Part shown: positions 1 to 7,305 of the stretch, one piece after another
How positions within the stretch are numbered: the stretch's first letter is position 1
Layout of the letters: each line of letters begins with the position of its first letter
Assembly: GCA_030589835.1 (NCBI GenBank)
Contig: JAUUZS010000098.1
Span: 1-10,269 of the forward strand
Direction of reading: 5' to 3'
From: Cyclobacteriaceae bacterium
Lineage (GTDB): Bacteria; Bacteroidota; Bacteroidia; Cytophagales; Cyclobacteriaceae
DNA length: 10,269 bases
Notes under the pieces: generated by a model
What the model saw: the letters and a program-made list of their open reading frames with translations, nothing else
The model's database searches: none
What the model was told of the DNA's origin: nothing
Translations under genes and position numbers: made by a program

Positions 1-1173
1 ACCGCTTTTCTTTTCTATCCGCTCCTGGGCCTCCTCATAAGTAAATCTTCTGTTGGAATGGATCACTGTTTTGCCAAACCATTCATTTTTAATATGTGCC
101 TTATCGTCAAGCTCAAAAACTGCTGAAAAAGTCAGCTTATCCTCAAAGGGCCTTAATGAACAAAGTTCGTTTGATATTTTTTCCGGGAGCATAGGAATGG
201 TGCGGTCCACGAGGTACACCGATGTGGCGCGTTCCTGGGCTTCTTCTTCCAACGGGGTATTTGGCCGGATGTAATGGGTAACATCAGCAATATGAACACC
301 TACCTCAATATTGCCGTTTGACAATTTTCTGATGGAGAGGGCGTCGTCAAAATCTTTGGCATCGTGAGGGTCAATAGTAAAGGTCAGGATATCCCTGAAG
401 TCTCTTCTGGCCAATATTTCTGTTTCGGTGACGCCATCCTTAACCTGATCTGCTTGCTGGCTGATCGTATCCGGAAAATTAAAGGGCAATCCGAATTCGG
501 CCATAATCGAGTGAATTTCAGCGTCATTCTCACCGGATTTGCCAAGGACATTTGTTATTTTTCCTTCCGGGCTTTTGTTGCGTTCCGACCATTTGGTGAT
601 TTCCACGATTACCTTGTCATTATGGCTTGCCTTTTTGAGGTTTGCGGGCGTCACAAAGACATCATAATGCATTTTTTTGAAATCAGGGATTACAAAGGCA
701 TAGTTTGCAGAAATCTCAACGCGGCCTACAAACTCGTTCCTAAACCGGTTGATGATCTCGACCACCTTTCCTTCCATTCGTCCTCTCGACGTTTTGGATT
801 TGAACAGGTGCACTCTGACGGTGTCGTCATCTAAAGCAAATTTCAGGTTTTCGGCTTTCACCATTACATCCTTCTCCATATCTTCGGAAACAATGTATGC
901 AAATCGAGGATTTACAAAATCAACCTTACCGATGATTTCTTGTCCGGAAACCGGGGCAGAAGATGATTTTTGACCTGAATGTTTATTTTTATTGAGGTCT
1001 ATTAGTATAGATTTTATGGCGTCTTTTGTCTTTTTATCTTGTACGCCAAGTTTTTTAATGACTTGTTTGTGTGATAATCTTTTGTTTTTCTGATCGTTCA
1101 GTAATTCTTGTATTAGGTTTTTCAATTCACCGTATAGGTTCTTTTTTTTACCTTTCTTTTTATTCTTTGTCAT
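1..1173 (-). CDS. rnr: Ribonuclease R (3'-5' exoribonuclease), N-terminal 391 residues, cut by window edge
   Basis: Processive 3'-5' exoribonuclease of the RNase II/R family, which degrades structured RNA in the cytoplasm. Translating the minus strand from ATG at 1173 gives 391 codons without a stop to base 1. The first 12 residues are Lys-rich. A winged-helix-like segment follows (about 14-62), then cold-shock/OB-type domains (about 80-210; 'GKVDFVNPRFAYIV'). The RNB catalytic domain begins near 255 with 'TIDPHDAKDFDDALSI', whose Asp cluster (D268, D271, D274, D276, D277) matches the Mg-binding site, and continues with 'GVHIADVTHYI' (292-302) and 'RTIPMLPEKIS'. The rest of RNB and the S1 domain lie outside the window. 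The start codon overlaps the ABC ATPase stop as ATGA (1173-1170), which suggests translational coupling. The family call is secure; RNase R rather than RNase II rests on the N-terminal extension. Confidence 0.95.
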   Translation of the reverse strand, partial: MTKNKKKGKKKNLYGELKNLIQELLNDQKNKRLSHKQVIKKLGVQDKKTKDAIKSILIDLNKNKHSGQKSSSAPVSGQEIIGKVDFVNPRFAYIVSEDMEKDVMVKAENLKFALDDDTVRVHLFKSKTSRGRMEGKVVEIINRFRNEFVGRVEISANYAFVIPDFKKMHYDVFVTPANLKKASHNDKVIVEITKWSERNKSPEGKITNVLGKSGENDAEIHSIMAEFGLPFNFPDTISQQADQVKDGVTETEILARRDFRDILTFTIDPHDAKDFDDALSIRKLSNGNIEVGVHIADVTHYIRPNTPLEEEAQERATSVYLVDRTIPMLPEKISNELCSLRPFEDKLTFSAVFELDDKAHIKNEWFGKTVIHSNRRFTYEEAQERIEKKSG

Positions 1174-3020
1174 GTGTTTGGAAATAATGTTTTTCTCGCA
1201 TATGCGAGTCTTCTTCTTAATTGTGCTTTGCGGATATCTTCCACATCGCCTTTGGGTATGGCATTTATAAGGTTTCTGGTATATTCTTCTTTGGGTCTGT
1301 CGAACAGTGCATCTGGATAACCCATCTCCACCAACTTCCCGTTCTTCATTACAAATATCCGGTCTGCCATAAATTTTATAACGGATAAATCATGAGAAAT
1401 AAACAGATAGGTGAACTTAAATTCTTTTTTCAGATCATTGAGCAGATTTAGTACCTGGGCTTGCACTGAGACATCCAATGCAGAGACCGATTCATCACAA
1501 ATTATAAATTGTGGGTTTGTGGCAAGCGCCCTTGCAATGCAGATGCGTTGCCGTTGACCACCGGAAAATTCATGAGGAAAACGATTGTAATGAGCGGGGC
1601 TGAGGCCGACTTTTTCAAGCAGTTCACAAACCCTGTGTTTTCTCTTTTCTTTTCCTTTTACGATGTTATGGATTTTAAGGGGCTCTTCGATTGCTTTTCC
1701 TGCTGTTTGTCTGGGATTGAGGGAAGAGTAGGGATCCTGAAAGATAATTTGCATTTTCTTTCGCAGTTGCCTCATAGGTTTATGCTTCATTTCAAGGATA
1801 GAATGCCCGTCAAAAATCACCTTCCCTGAAACCGGATTTACCAGTCGTATTATACTCCTGCCAAGGGTGGTTTTTCCGCATCCGGATTCTCCTACCAGAC
1901 CTACCGTTTCTCCCGGATAAATCTCAAAGCTAACATCATCAACAGCGATAAGCTCTTCCTTCGCTTTTCCAAACAATCCTTTTTTTATTGGAAATGAAGT
2001 GGTCAGGTTGTTGACTCTGAGAATAGCCCCCCCCTGGATTACGTCCAGCCTTTTTTGAATGGTTTCACTTTTGAGTTCTGCATTCAATAATAAGGCTTGA
2101 CCTATTGAATGGTATTTTTTATGCTTGGTCGTGCTGTGGTTTTCTATATTACTCATGAAGTCACTTACCGTAGGCAGGCGCCTTAATTTTATATCTAGCC
2201 TGGGTCTGCAAGCCAACAATCCTTTTGTGTAGGCATGTTCGGGGTGGTTGAATATTGTAAACACATTCCCTTCTTCTACTATTTTTCCTTCATACATCAC
2301 AATAATCCGGTCGGCCACTTCGGCAATCACACCCAAATCATGGCTTATAAATATCAATGAGGTATCATGATTTTCCCTTAGTCCTTCCATGAGCCTGAGG
2401 ATGCCTGCCTGTGCCGTGACATCCAATGCTGTGGTGGGCTCATCCGCAATAAGAATCGATGGATTGCATGACATGGCCATTGCAATCATCACACGCTGCT
2501 TTTGCCCTCCTGATAATTCATAGGGATAGGAATTATAAATTTTTAATGCTGGAGAAAGGTTAACCTCCTTGAATAATTCCAGCGTTTTAATTTTAGCATC
2601 AGCGGAACTCATACTTTGATGCACTTGCAAGGCTTCGTCAACCTGGGTGCCACAGGAATAAACCGGATTGAGGGAGCTCATAGGTTCCTGGAAAATCATA
2701 GCAATTTCATTGCCCCGGATAGACCTGAGTTTTTGATCTGAGAGTTTAAGTATGTCTACATTTCCAAAGTCCTTTGATCTAAAATAAATTTTTCCTGAAT
2801 TGAGCGATGCAGGAGTTAATTTAAGCAAATTCATAATTGAAAGTGCCGTCACTGATTTTCCCGAACCTGACTCGCCTACTATACCAATAGTTTCCCCTTT
2901 GTGCAAATTAAACCGTATATTATCTACCGCCTTTGACTCTTGGCCATGATTCATGAAGCTAACCTGCAGATTTTCAACCTGCAATATCGTTGTTGGGTCT
3001 TGTAGCTTTTTATTACTCAA
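1170..3020 (-). CDS. Fused dipeptide/oligopeptide-type ABC transporter ATPase (two nucleotide-binding domains, DppD-DppF-like)
   Basis: Energising subunit of a peptide/nickel-type ABC importer with both ATPase halves in one 616-residue chain, as in GsiA and YejF. NBD1 has Walker A GESGSGKS (49-56), signature LSGGQ (169-173), Walker B/D-loop ILIADEPTTALD and H-loop H227. An oligopeptide-type C-terminal segment follows (about 258-290), then a linker. NBD2 has Walker A GESGCGKT (377-384), FSGGQ (486-490), FIICDESVSALD (505-516) and H543. NBD2 carries Ser where Pro is usual after the catalytic Glu (DES instead of DEP). The start is TTG at 3020: an in-frame TAA lies 15 bases upstream and no in-frame ATG precedes the first conserved strand. 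No permease or binding-protein gene is in the window, so its partners are encoded elsewhere and the substrate is unknown. It overlaps rnr downstream by 4 bases. Confidence 0.93.
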   Translation of the reverse strand: MSNKKLQDPTTILQVENLQVSFMNHGQESKAVDNIRFNLHKGETIGIVGESGSGKSVTALSIMNLLKLTPASLNSGKIYFRSKDFGNVDILKLSDQKLRSIRGNEIAMIFQEPMSSLNPVYSCGTQVDEALQVHQSMSSADAKIKTLELFKEVNLSPALKIYNSYPYELSGGQKQRVMIAMAMSCNPSILIADEPTTALDVTAQAGILRLMEGLRENHDTSLIFISHDLGVIAEVADRIIVMYEGKIVEEGNVFTIFNHPEHAYTKGLLACRPRLDIKLRRLPTVSDFMSNIENHSTTKHKKYHSIGQALLLNAELKSETIQKRLDVIQGGAILRVNNLTTSFPIKKGLFGKAKEELIAVDDVSFEIYPGETVGLVGESGCGKTTLGRSIIRLVNPVSGKVIFDGHSILEMKHKPMRQLRKKMQIIFQDPYSSLNPRQTAGKAIEEPLKIHNIVKGKEKRKHRVCELLEKVGLSPAHYNRFPHEFSGGQRQRICIARALATNPQFIICDESVSALDVSVQAQVLNLLNDLKKEFKFTYLFISHDLSVIKFMADRIFVMKNGKLVEMGYPDALFDRPKEEYTRNLINAIPKGDVEDIRKAQLRRRLAYARKTLFPNT

Positions 3021-3240
3021 AGTATAATTCCATTACTCACCAACATTTTTTGAAATTGCATATATGGCCTGCTTTCCTTGCATCTTTTGTCTAGGGTCGC
3101 TGGTGCAGGCCACAGAGATAGAATATATGGATAAATTGTAAGCGAAATAGACATCTTAACCACCCGGAGAGGTATAAGTAACATGTTTTTGATATTTGCC
3201 ATAGGTAATAGCCAATTGATTGCAAGCATACGTATTCGGA
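3021..3240. other. Intergenic region between exonuclease and ABC ATPase genes
   Basis: A 220-base gap inside an otherwise compact minus-strand block. It holds an 8-bp inverted repeat (separate entry) and a 75-codon minus-strand reading frame at 3244-3017. That frame starts on TTG overlapping the exonuclease stop (TTGA) and ends overlapping the ABC TTG start (TTGA). Its translation (Ile/Leu/Met-rich, ending VSNGIIL) resembles nothing I know and has no RBS, so I do not call it a gene. I found no convincing TAnnTTTG promoter here. The gap probably carries the leader of the ABC-rnr transcript. Confidence 0.5.
3065..3112 (-). repeat. 8-bp perfect inverted repeat (possible leader hairpin of the ABC ATPase gene)
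   Basis: TGGCCTGC (3065-3072) pairs perfectly with GCAGGCCA (3105-3112) across a 32-base loop. It is a GC-rich stem in an AT-rich gap, about 45 bases upstream of the ABC TTG start. No T-run follows on the minus strand, so it does not look like a simple intrinsic terminator. It could be a leader structure, a processing site or a binding site; function is inferred only. Confidence 0.35.
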
Positions 3241-3978
3241 TCAAAGATAATGGATGTTTTGTTCAGGGATTTTTTGAAATCCATTGAGTTTAAGGAATAC
3301 TTGCGCAGTTACCATGACATCACGCTGACAATATTTAGAAATTCTTTCAAGATTCTTTTCTTTGTAGTAAACGTGGTTCACCTCGCTACCATCAATATCG
3401 CTTTTGCTCGATTCCACTCCAAACAAGGCCGCAAGAAGATCGAGTGAAGTGAAATTTTTTCTGTCACCAAATTTCCATAATTCCATTGTATCGAAATGAT
3501 TGATTTCCCAGGGCTTTTTCTCCCGTATATCTAGTGCTTCGGGAATTTCTATTTCATTTACCAGCATTCTTCGACATAAATACGGAAAATCAAACTCTTT
3601 GCCATTATGGGCAACCATACGCAAGTATTTAGGATCAAATTTAGTTTCGACAAGGCTTTTGAATGCTGAAAGAGTCTCTTTTTCCGATTCCAGGGCAAAA
3701 GATTTTATTCTAAACCCAAGGGATTGGTCCTCTTCTTTCATGAACACTCCCGCTGAAATACAGATTACTTTTCCGAATTCCGCATATATGGCACCTTTAT
3801 CAAAATATAACTCTTTGGAAGATACTTCTTCAGGATTTTGAATGAAGGAAGCTTTCTTGTCCCAGAGATATTGCATTCGATCATCCATTTCTTCATATTC
3901 TTCAAATGTAGAAGCGGTTTCTATATCGATTACCAGAAGGTTTTTGAATATTTTATCAAATTGAATTTTCATTTGCAT
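3241..3978 (-). CDS. Predicted 3'-5' exonuclease, PolB-exonuclease-like (DEDDy type)
   Basis: A 245-residue stand-alone nuclease resembling the proofreading domain of family B DNA polymerases (DNA_pol_B_exo2-type), with no polymerase domain. The DEDD motifs are all present: Exo I VIDIET (D18, E20), Exo II AHNGKEFDFPYL (N125, F129, D130), a middle 'HFDTMELW' (D163), and Exo III YCQRDV (Y216, D220), which gives the DEDDy subtype. These residues predict a two-metal 3'-5' exonuclease on DNA, possibly RNA; the cellular role of the family is poorly known and repair is the usual guess. The start is ATG 3978; M3 (ATG 3972) is equally possible. It ends with TGA at 3243-3241. The next gene upstream in transcription lies 52 bases away, so co-transcription is plausible. 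Confidence 0.9.
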   Translation of the reverse strand: MQMKIQFDKIFKNLLVIDIETASTFEEYEEMDDRMQYLWDKKASFIQNPEEVSSKELYFDKGAIYAEFGKVICISAGVFMKEEDQSLGFRIKSFALESEKETLSAFKSLVETKFDPKYLRMVAHNGKEFDFPYLCRRMLVNEIEIPEALDIREKKPWEINHFDTMELWKFGDRKNFTSLDLLAALFGVESSKSDIDGSEVNHVYYKEKNLERISKYCQRDVMVTAQVFLKLNGFQKIPEQNIHYL

Positions 3979-4030
3979 GAGAATTTATACATCAAAAGGT
4001 CTCTCCATCACAAAGTAGTGATTTTTTTGA

Positions 4031-4477
4031 TTATAATCTGAAAAGAAGGTCAAATACCAGGTCGGAAAGAGAGGCTAAGACAAAAGCCCAAAACACGGCA
4101 CTTATCAACATGTAGGCCAGTATTCTTTTCCTTTTCCCGCCCAGGGTTGTGACCAACAATGTACCGATGACCGGGGAAAATAAAATTGGGGTTAAAAAAG
4201 CTACGCCAAATTCCCCATATCCTCTCCAGATTTTTATAATACGCCTGTTTCGTTTTGTAAATACTTTTCGCTTATAGGGATATTTTTTTTGAATCCATAT
4301 CCTGATTTTTGCACCATAAAATGAAATAATGGTTACCGAGGTCATCATTCCTAAAATGCTCATGACAGAGGTGCCTATCATGTTAAGATCGTATGCCGAG
4401 CCAAATGCCGGGCCGCCTAAAAACTTAAACATACTGATCAAAAATACAATGATATATTTCATCGATTCAGACAGCAT
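4031..4477 (-). CDS. Small multi-pass membrane protein of unknown function
   Basis: A 148-residue protein with four likely membrane segments: about 7-28 (YIIVFLISMFKFLGGPAFG), 32-54, 88-113 and 118-146. A strongly basic cytoplasmic loop (57-86, many Lys/Arg, including 'KVFTKRNRRIIKIW') lies between segments 2 and 3. The stretch 'YGEFGVAFLTPILFSPVIG' (87-105), a Gly/Pro-rich re-entrant-like segment, recalls DedA/SNARE-associated and small multidrug-export-type membrane proteins. That is resemblance only; I recognise no named family with certainty. The start at 4477 lies one codon after the antiporter stop; M6 (4462) could be the real start. Position directly behind the antiporter suggests co-expression. 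The single codon between the two genes keeps them in the same frame (see findings). Confidence 0.8.
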   Translation of the reverse strand: MLSESMKYIIVFLISMFKFLGGPAFGSAYDLNMIGTSVMSILGMMTSVTIISFYGAKIRIWIQKKYPYKRKVFTKRNRRIIKIWRGYGEFGVAFLTPILFSPVIGTLLVTTLGGKRKRILAYMLISAVFWAFVLASLSDLVFDLLFRL

Positions 4478-4480
4478 TGG

Positions 4481-5431
4481 CTAAAAAACAACAAAATACA
4501 CGTAAATCACATAAACGGTCATTAAGATAAACCCATCTACTCTTCCTACCTCTCTACGTGTGATCATCAGAGGTAAGATAATCAGTGTCACCATCAGCAT
4601 CCATATCATGTCTATATTTAGTATATCAATATGAACGGGTATTTCATGGATTATACTCGTAATACCAAGAATCGATAGTATATTAAATATATTTGATCCC
4701 ATGAGGTTGCCAAGGGCAAGATCGGTTTGCCCTTTATATGAGGCTACAGCTGCGGTAGTCAATTCGGGCAGGCTGGTGCCAAGGGCAACAATCGTCAAGC
4801 CAACTACTCGTTCTTCAACTCCCAGGCTTAAAGCCAATTCCTTGGCACTATTTACGAACCAATCACTACCAAAATATAATCCTACACATCCGATGAGTAT
4901 AAAAACCAAATCTTTCCAGATTTGTTTTGGAGGTGTATCAGGAATCTCATCATTATTTAAGACCTTTTCAGCGCTCAGGGTTTTTTTTCTGGATTGACGG
5001 ATAATAAAAAACAGGTAAATTATCAGAATGAATAAAAATAGAATGCCTTCATAAGCAACTATTCTTACATCGCGAACGATTAGAAAGAGCAAGACGGAGG
5101 AACCCATGGTCATTGGCCAATCGATCTGAATGCTATTTGTTTTTACTTTTACCGGATTGATGACTGCTGTAAGGCCCAGAACCAATGCAAGGTTACAAAT
5201 ATTTGAACCTACCACATTTCCCATGGCAATATCGGGGCTTCCTTTTAAAGCAGACTGAATAGAAATCAATAGTTCTGGGGCGGATGTCCCAAAAGCAACA
5301 ATAGTCAGTCCTACAACCAATGGCGACAGGCGCAGTCTCAAGGCAATACTTGATGAACCTTTGACCAAATAATCACCACCAAGGATGAGGACGATAAGTC
5401 CGATGATCAAAAGTACAATTGTTGTCTCCAT
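4481..5431 (-). CDS. Calcium/sodium antiporter (CaCA family, YrbG-like)
   Basis: Inner-membrane cation exchanger, predicted to extrude Ca2+ in exchange for Na+ or H+. It is 316 residues, a usual length for bacterial YrbG-type proteins, with the internal duplication typical of the CaCA family. Repeat 1 has 'VAFGTSAPELLISI' (45-58) and 'GNVVGSNICN' (71-80); repeat 2 has 'VALGTSLPELTTA' (215-227) and 'GNLMGSNIFN' (241-250). The acidic residues E53 and E223 within the alpha repeats are the expected ion ligands. About ten hydrophobic segments are visible, with a hydrophilic central loop at about 145-170. The start is ATG 5431 and the stop is TAG (4483-4481). It is the first gene of the minus-strand block and faces the divergent intergenic region. 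The ion preference cannot be read from sequence. Confidence 0.93.
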   Translation of the reverse strand: METTIVLLIIGLIVLILGGDYLVKGSSSIALRLRLSPLVVGLTIVAFGTSAPELLISIQSALKGSPDIAMGNVVGSNICNLALVLGLTAVINPVKVKTNSIQIDWPMTMGSSVLLFLIVRDVRIVAYEGILFLFILIIYLFFIIRQSRKKTLSAEKVLNNDEIPDTPPKQIWKDLVFILIGCVGLYFGSDWFVNSAKELALSLGVEERVVGLTIVALGTSLPELTTAAVASYKGQTDLALGNLMGSNIFNILSILGITSIIHEIPVHIDILNIDMIWMLMVTLIILPLMITRREVGRVDGFILMTVYVIYVYFVVF

Positions 5432-5764
5432 AAAATGTTGTCAGATCAAAAGCGAATTTATTGATAAATTGAAATACCTATGAATAATAAAATTAAAGTA
5501 TGTTCATACTAAAAGTCTAATTGAGATAAGAATGTTTTAATCCCGGTCAAAATCTCCCACCTCGCGCGCTATATAAAAACATCAAATAAAATAACCACAG
5601 CGCCTTGCCAGAAACGCATCTATATTATCTCGAGACCTTTTGGCAACAATGTGATTATATTATATTTCTTCGTTATCCAGCTGTAAAATTAATTTTCCAT
5701 TTGTAATAAATTGCAAAGTATTTAATTATTTTACACAAAGACCAAAAAATCAGGTATAAAATTT
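5432..5764. other. Divergent intergenic region (333 bases) between antiporter and M42 peptidase genes
   Basis: AT-rich non-coding stretch that should hold the promoters of both divergent blocks. Visible elements are a palindrome at 5497-5510 (separate entry), a perfect 12-base AT palindrome AAAATTAATTTT at 5685-5696, and a weak plus-strand promoter candidate for the peptidase, TTTG (5700-5703)-N19-TAATTATT (5723-5730), which matches TAnnTTTG at only four of six fixed positions. I see no RNA gene, repeat unit or credible small ORF. Confidence 0.6.
5497..5510. promoter_or_regulatory. Palindrome AGTATG-TT-CATACT, candidate operator
   Basis: A perfect 6-bp inverted repeat with a 2-base centre, 66 bases upstream of the antiporter start. 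Size and spacing suit a dimeric repressor, and the position suits control of the antiporter. No regulator is encoded nearby and one such palindrome in AT-rich DNA can occur by chance, so this is only a candidate. Confidence 0.25.
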
Positions 5765-6679
5765 ATGTATGAAGTACTGAAATCCTTATTAAAGATCCAT
5801 AGCCCTTCTGGAGAGGAGGTGAACATGAAGCAATTCATTTTAAATTATATAGAGAAGCATGCCGCAAATTGGAAAGTAAAACCTCAGGTAATTCATGGAG
5901 AAGAATTTCAGGATTGTCTGATGCTGATTTTTGGCAAGCCTGAAGTGGCTGCCTTTGCACATTTGGACACGACGGGATTTACCGTCCGATATCAGGATCA
6001 GCTTATTCCAATAGGAGGGCCGGAAGTTTCAGGTGACGAAATATTGACAGGCGCCGACGAATTTGGTGAAATTGAATGTACCCTCGCACTAAATGATGAA
6101 TACCAATTGCATTACAGGTTTGGAAGGGCCGTGCAACCGGGTACAAGCCTGGTATACCAAAACAATTTTGTTGAGGATGACGCCTACTGCTCCGCTCCGT
6201 ATTTAGATAATAGAATCGGGATTTACAACCTGCTTATGATTGCCGAAAACATGGAAAATGGGGCATTGGTTTTTTCATCCTGGGAGGAACATGGAGGAGG
6301 TTCGGTGCCCTTTCTTGTTAAATATTTATATGAAAAATATCGTATAAAAAAAATGTTGGTTTCAGATGTCACCTGGATTTCAGATGGGATTGCCATGGAT
6401 CATGGAGTAGTGATTTCCTACAGGGACAAAAATATACCCAGGAGATCATTTATAAAATCCATCACAAACCTGGCAATCCGACAGCAAATTCCTTTTCAGG
6501 TTGAAGTAGAAGCACACGGATCCAGTGATGCCAGGGAAATTCAACTATCCCCATACCCCATTGACTGGTGTTTCATAGGGCCACCAATTAAAAATGCACA
6601 TAGTAAGCTTGAGAAAGTCTCTAAAAAGGATATAGATAATATGATTTCTCTTTATCAGATACTTATGGCGCAACTTTAA
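5765..6679 (+). CDS. M42-type metallo-aminopeptidase (peptidase MH clan)
   Basis: Predicted cytoplasmic di-metal aminopeptidase of the M42 (glutamyl aminopeptidase/'endoglucanase M') family, which trims N-terminal residues from peptides. Expected ligands and catalytic residues are in order: H66 and D68 in 'AHLDTTGF', D148 in 'YLDNRIG', the Glu pair E174-E175 in 'SWEEHGGG', D201 in 'SDVTW', and H279 near the C-terminus in 'NAHSKLEKV'. 'HGVVISYRDK' (213-222) matches the usual 'GPxIxxxD' stretch before the second half. At 304 residues it is somewhat shorter than typical M42 enzymes (about 340-360), suggesting a compact inserted beta domain (about 70-140). ATG 5765 is the only sensible start: the conserved N-terminal 'LLKIHSPSGEE' follows at once. 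There is no signal peptide. It stands alone, with 87 bases before hpt. Confidence 0.88.
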   Translation: MYEVLKSLLKIHSPSGEEVNMKQFILNYIEKHAANWKVKPQVIHGEEFQDCLMLIFGKPEVAAFAHLDTTGFTVRYQDQLIPIGGPEVSGDEILTGADEFGEIECTLALNDEYQLHYRFGRAVQPGTSLVYQNNFVEDDAYCSAPYLDNRIGIYNLLMIAENMENGALVFSSWEEHGGGSVPFLVKYLYEKYRIKKMLVSDVTWISDGIAMDHGVVISYRDKNIPRRSFIKSITNLAIRQQIPFQVEVEAHGSSDAREIQLSPYPIDWCFIGPPIKNAHSKLEKVSKKDIDNMISLYQILMAQL

Positions 6680-6723
6680 GTATCAATTTTTCTTCGTCAC
6701 TTCCAAACCGGAAATTTTAACTG

Positions 6724-6731
6724 TATATTTA
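6724..6731 (+). promoter_or_regulatory. Possible -7 element (TATATTTA) upstream of hpt
   Basis: TATATTTA matches the Bacteroidetes -7 consensus TAnnTTTG except for the last base and lies 35 bases before the hpt ATG. No TTG/TTTG is found at the expected -33 distance, so support is weak. It would place the start of an hpt-adk-obg transcript after the peptidase gene. Confidence 0.25.
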
Positions 6732-6766
6732 CGCGTCAATACAGGACTGCTAATGTATATGGTGTA

Positions 6767-7297
6767 ATGATGCAAATTCACGATCAGCAATTTGAGGTTT
6801 TTATACCTTCTGAAAAAATTAAGCAAAGAGTTCGGGAACTTGCATTACAAATTAATGTTGATTACGAGGGCAAAAAGCCATTATTCCTCTCGATTCTTAA
6901 TGGAGCATTTATTTTTACAGCAGATTTAATTCGGGAGATCACCATTCCAGTTGAGATTTCTTTTATTAAATTAAAATCTTATAGACGAATGGAGACAAGT
7001 GGCAAAGTCAAGGAACTTTTGGGCTTGGAACATAATATTTTTAACAGGGATATAATAATTATTGAAGATATCGTAGATACCGGAAAAACCCTAAATCACA
7101 TTCTTGAGGAATTTGCTGACCTTGGTGCAAAGTCATTAGAAGTATTGACATTGTTGCATAAGCCAAATTCAAATAACAACCCTGTGAAGCTCAAGTATGT
7201 TGGATTCGAAATTCCAAATGATTTTGTGATTGGTTATGGGCTGGATTATAATGAATATGGCCGGAATCTGAAAGATATTTTTAACGTAATCAAATAG
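6767..7297 (+). CDS. hpt: Hypoxanthine phosphoribosyltransferase
   Basis: Purine salvage enzyme that converts hypoxanthine (and usually guanine) plus PRPP to IMP/GMP and pyrophosphate in the cytoplasm. It has 176 residues, normal for bacterial Hpt. The PRPP-binding signature is 'IIIIEDIVDTGKTL' (96-109) with the E100-D101 pair and D104. 'LNGAFIF' (44-50) forms the pyrophosphate-contact loop. 'KSYRRMETSGKVKELLG' (70-86) contains the mobile Ser-Tyr flexible loop, and the C-terminal 'GYGLDYNEYGRNL' (156-168) is the base and hood region. ATG 6767 and ATG 6770 are both possible starts. The stop is TAG followed two codons later by TAA. It is the first gene of the hpt-adk-obg run, with 8 bases to adk. 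Together with adk it sets the purine nucleotide balance that Obg senses through GTP/ppGpp; the functional link is inferred. Confidence 0.95.
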   Translation: MMQIHDQQFEVFIPSEKIKQRVRELALQINVDYEGKKPLFLSILNGAFIFTADLIREITIPVEISFIKLKSYRRMETSGKVKELLGLEHNIFNRDIIIIEDIVDTGKTLNHILEEFADLGAKSLEVLTLLHKPNSNNNPVKLKYVGFEIPNDFVIGYGLDYNEYGRNLKDIFNVIK

Positions 7298-7305
7298 TAT
7301 TAAGC

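Noticed and set aside
53..973. Several plus-strand open frames at the left edge
   Set aside because: They lie antisense to the RNase R gene, whose minus-strand translation has clear catalytic motifs; the plus frames match nothing and overlap one another.
3017..3244. 75-codon minus-strand frame as a protein-coding gene
   Set aside because: TTG start, no RBS, no recognisable domain or signal, and composition unlike its neighbours. Kept only as a finding because of the TTGA overlaps.
4007..4028. Hairpin ATCAC-N6-GTGAT followed by a run of T (terminator-like)
   Set aside because: The T-run follows the stem on the plus strand, but all flanking genes are on the minus strand; the stem is only 5 bp.
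6701..6718. TTCC-AAACC-GGAA followed by TTTT as a terminator after the peptidase gene
   Set aside because: A 4-bp stem is too weak to call.
7295..7297. TAG as a reassigned sense codon throughout this organism
   Set aside because: hpt and the antiporter end on TAG at normal family lengths, and no other conserved gene here has an internal TAG besides obg.
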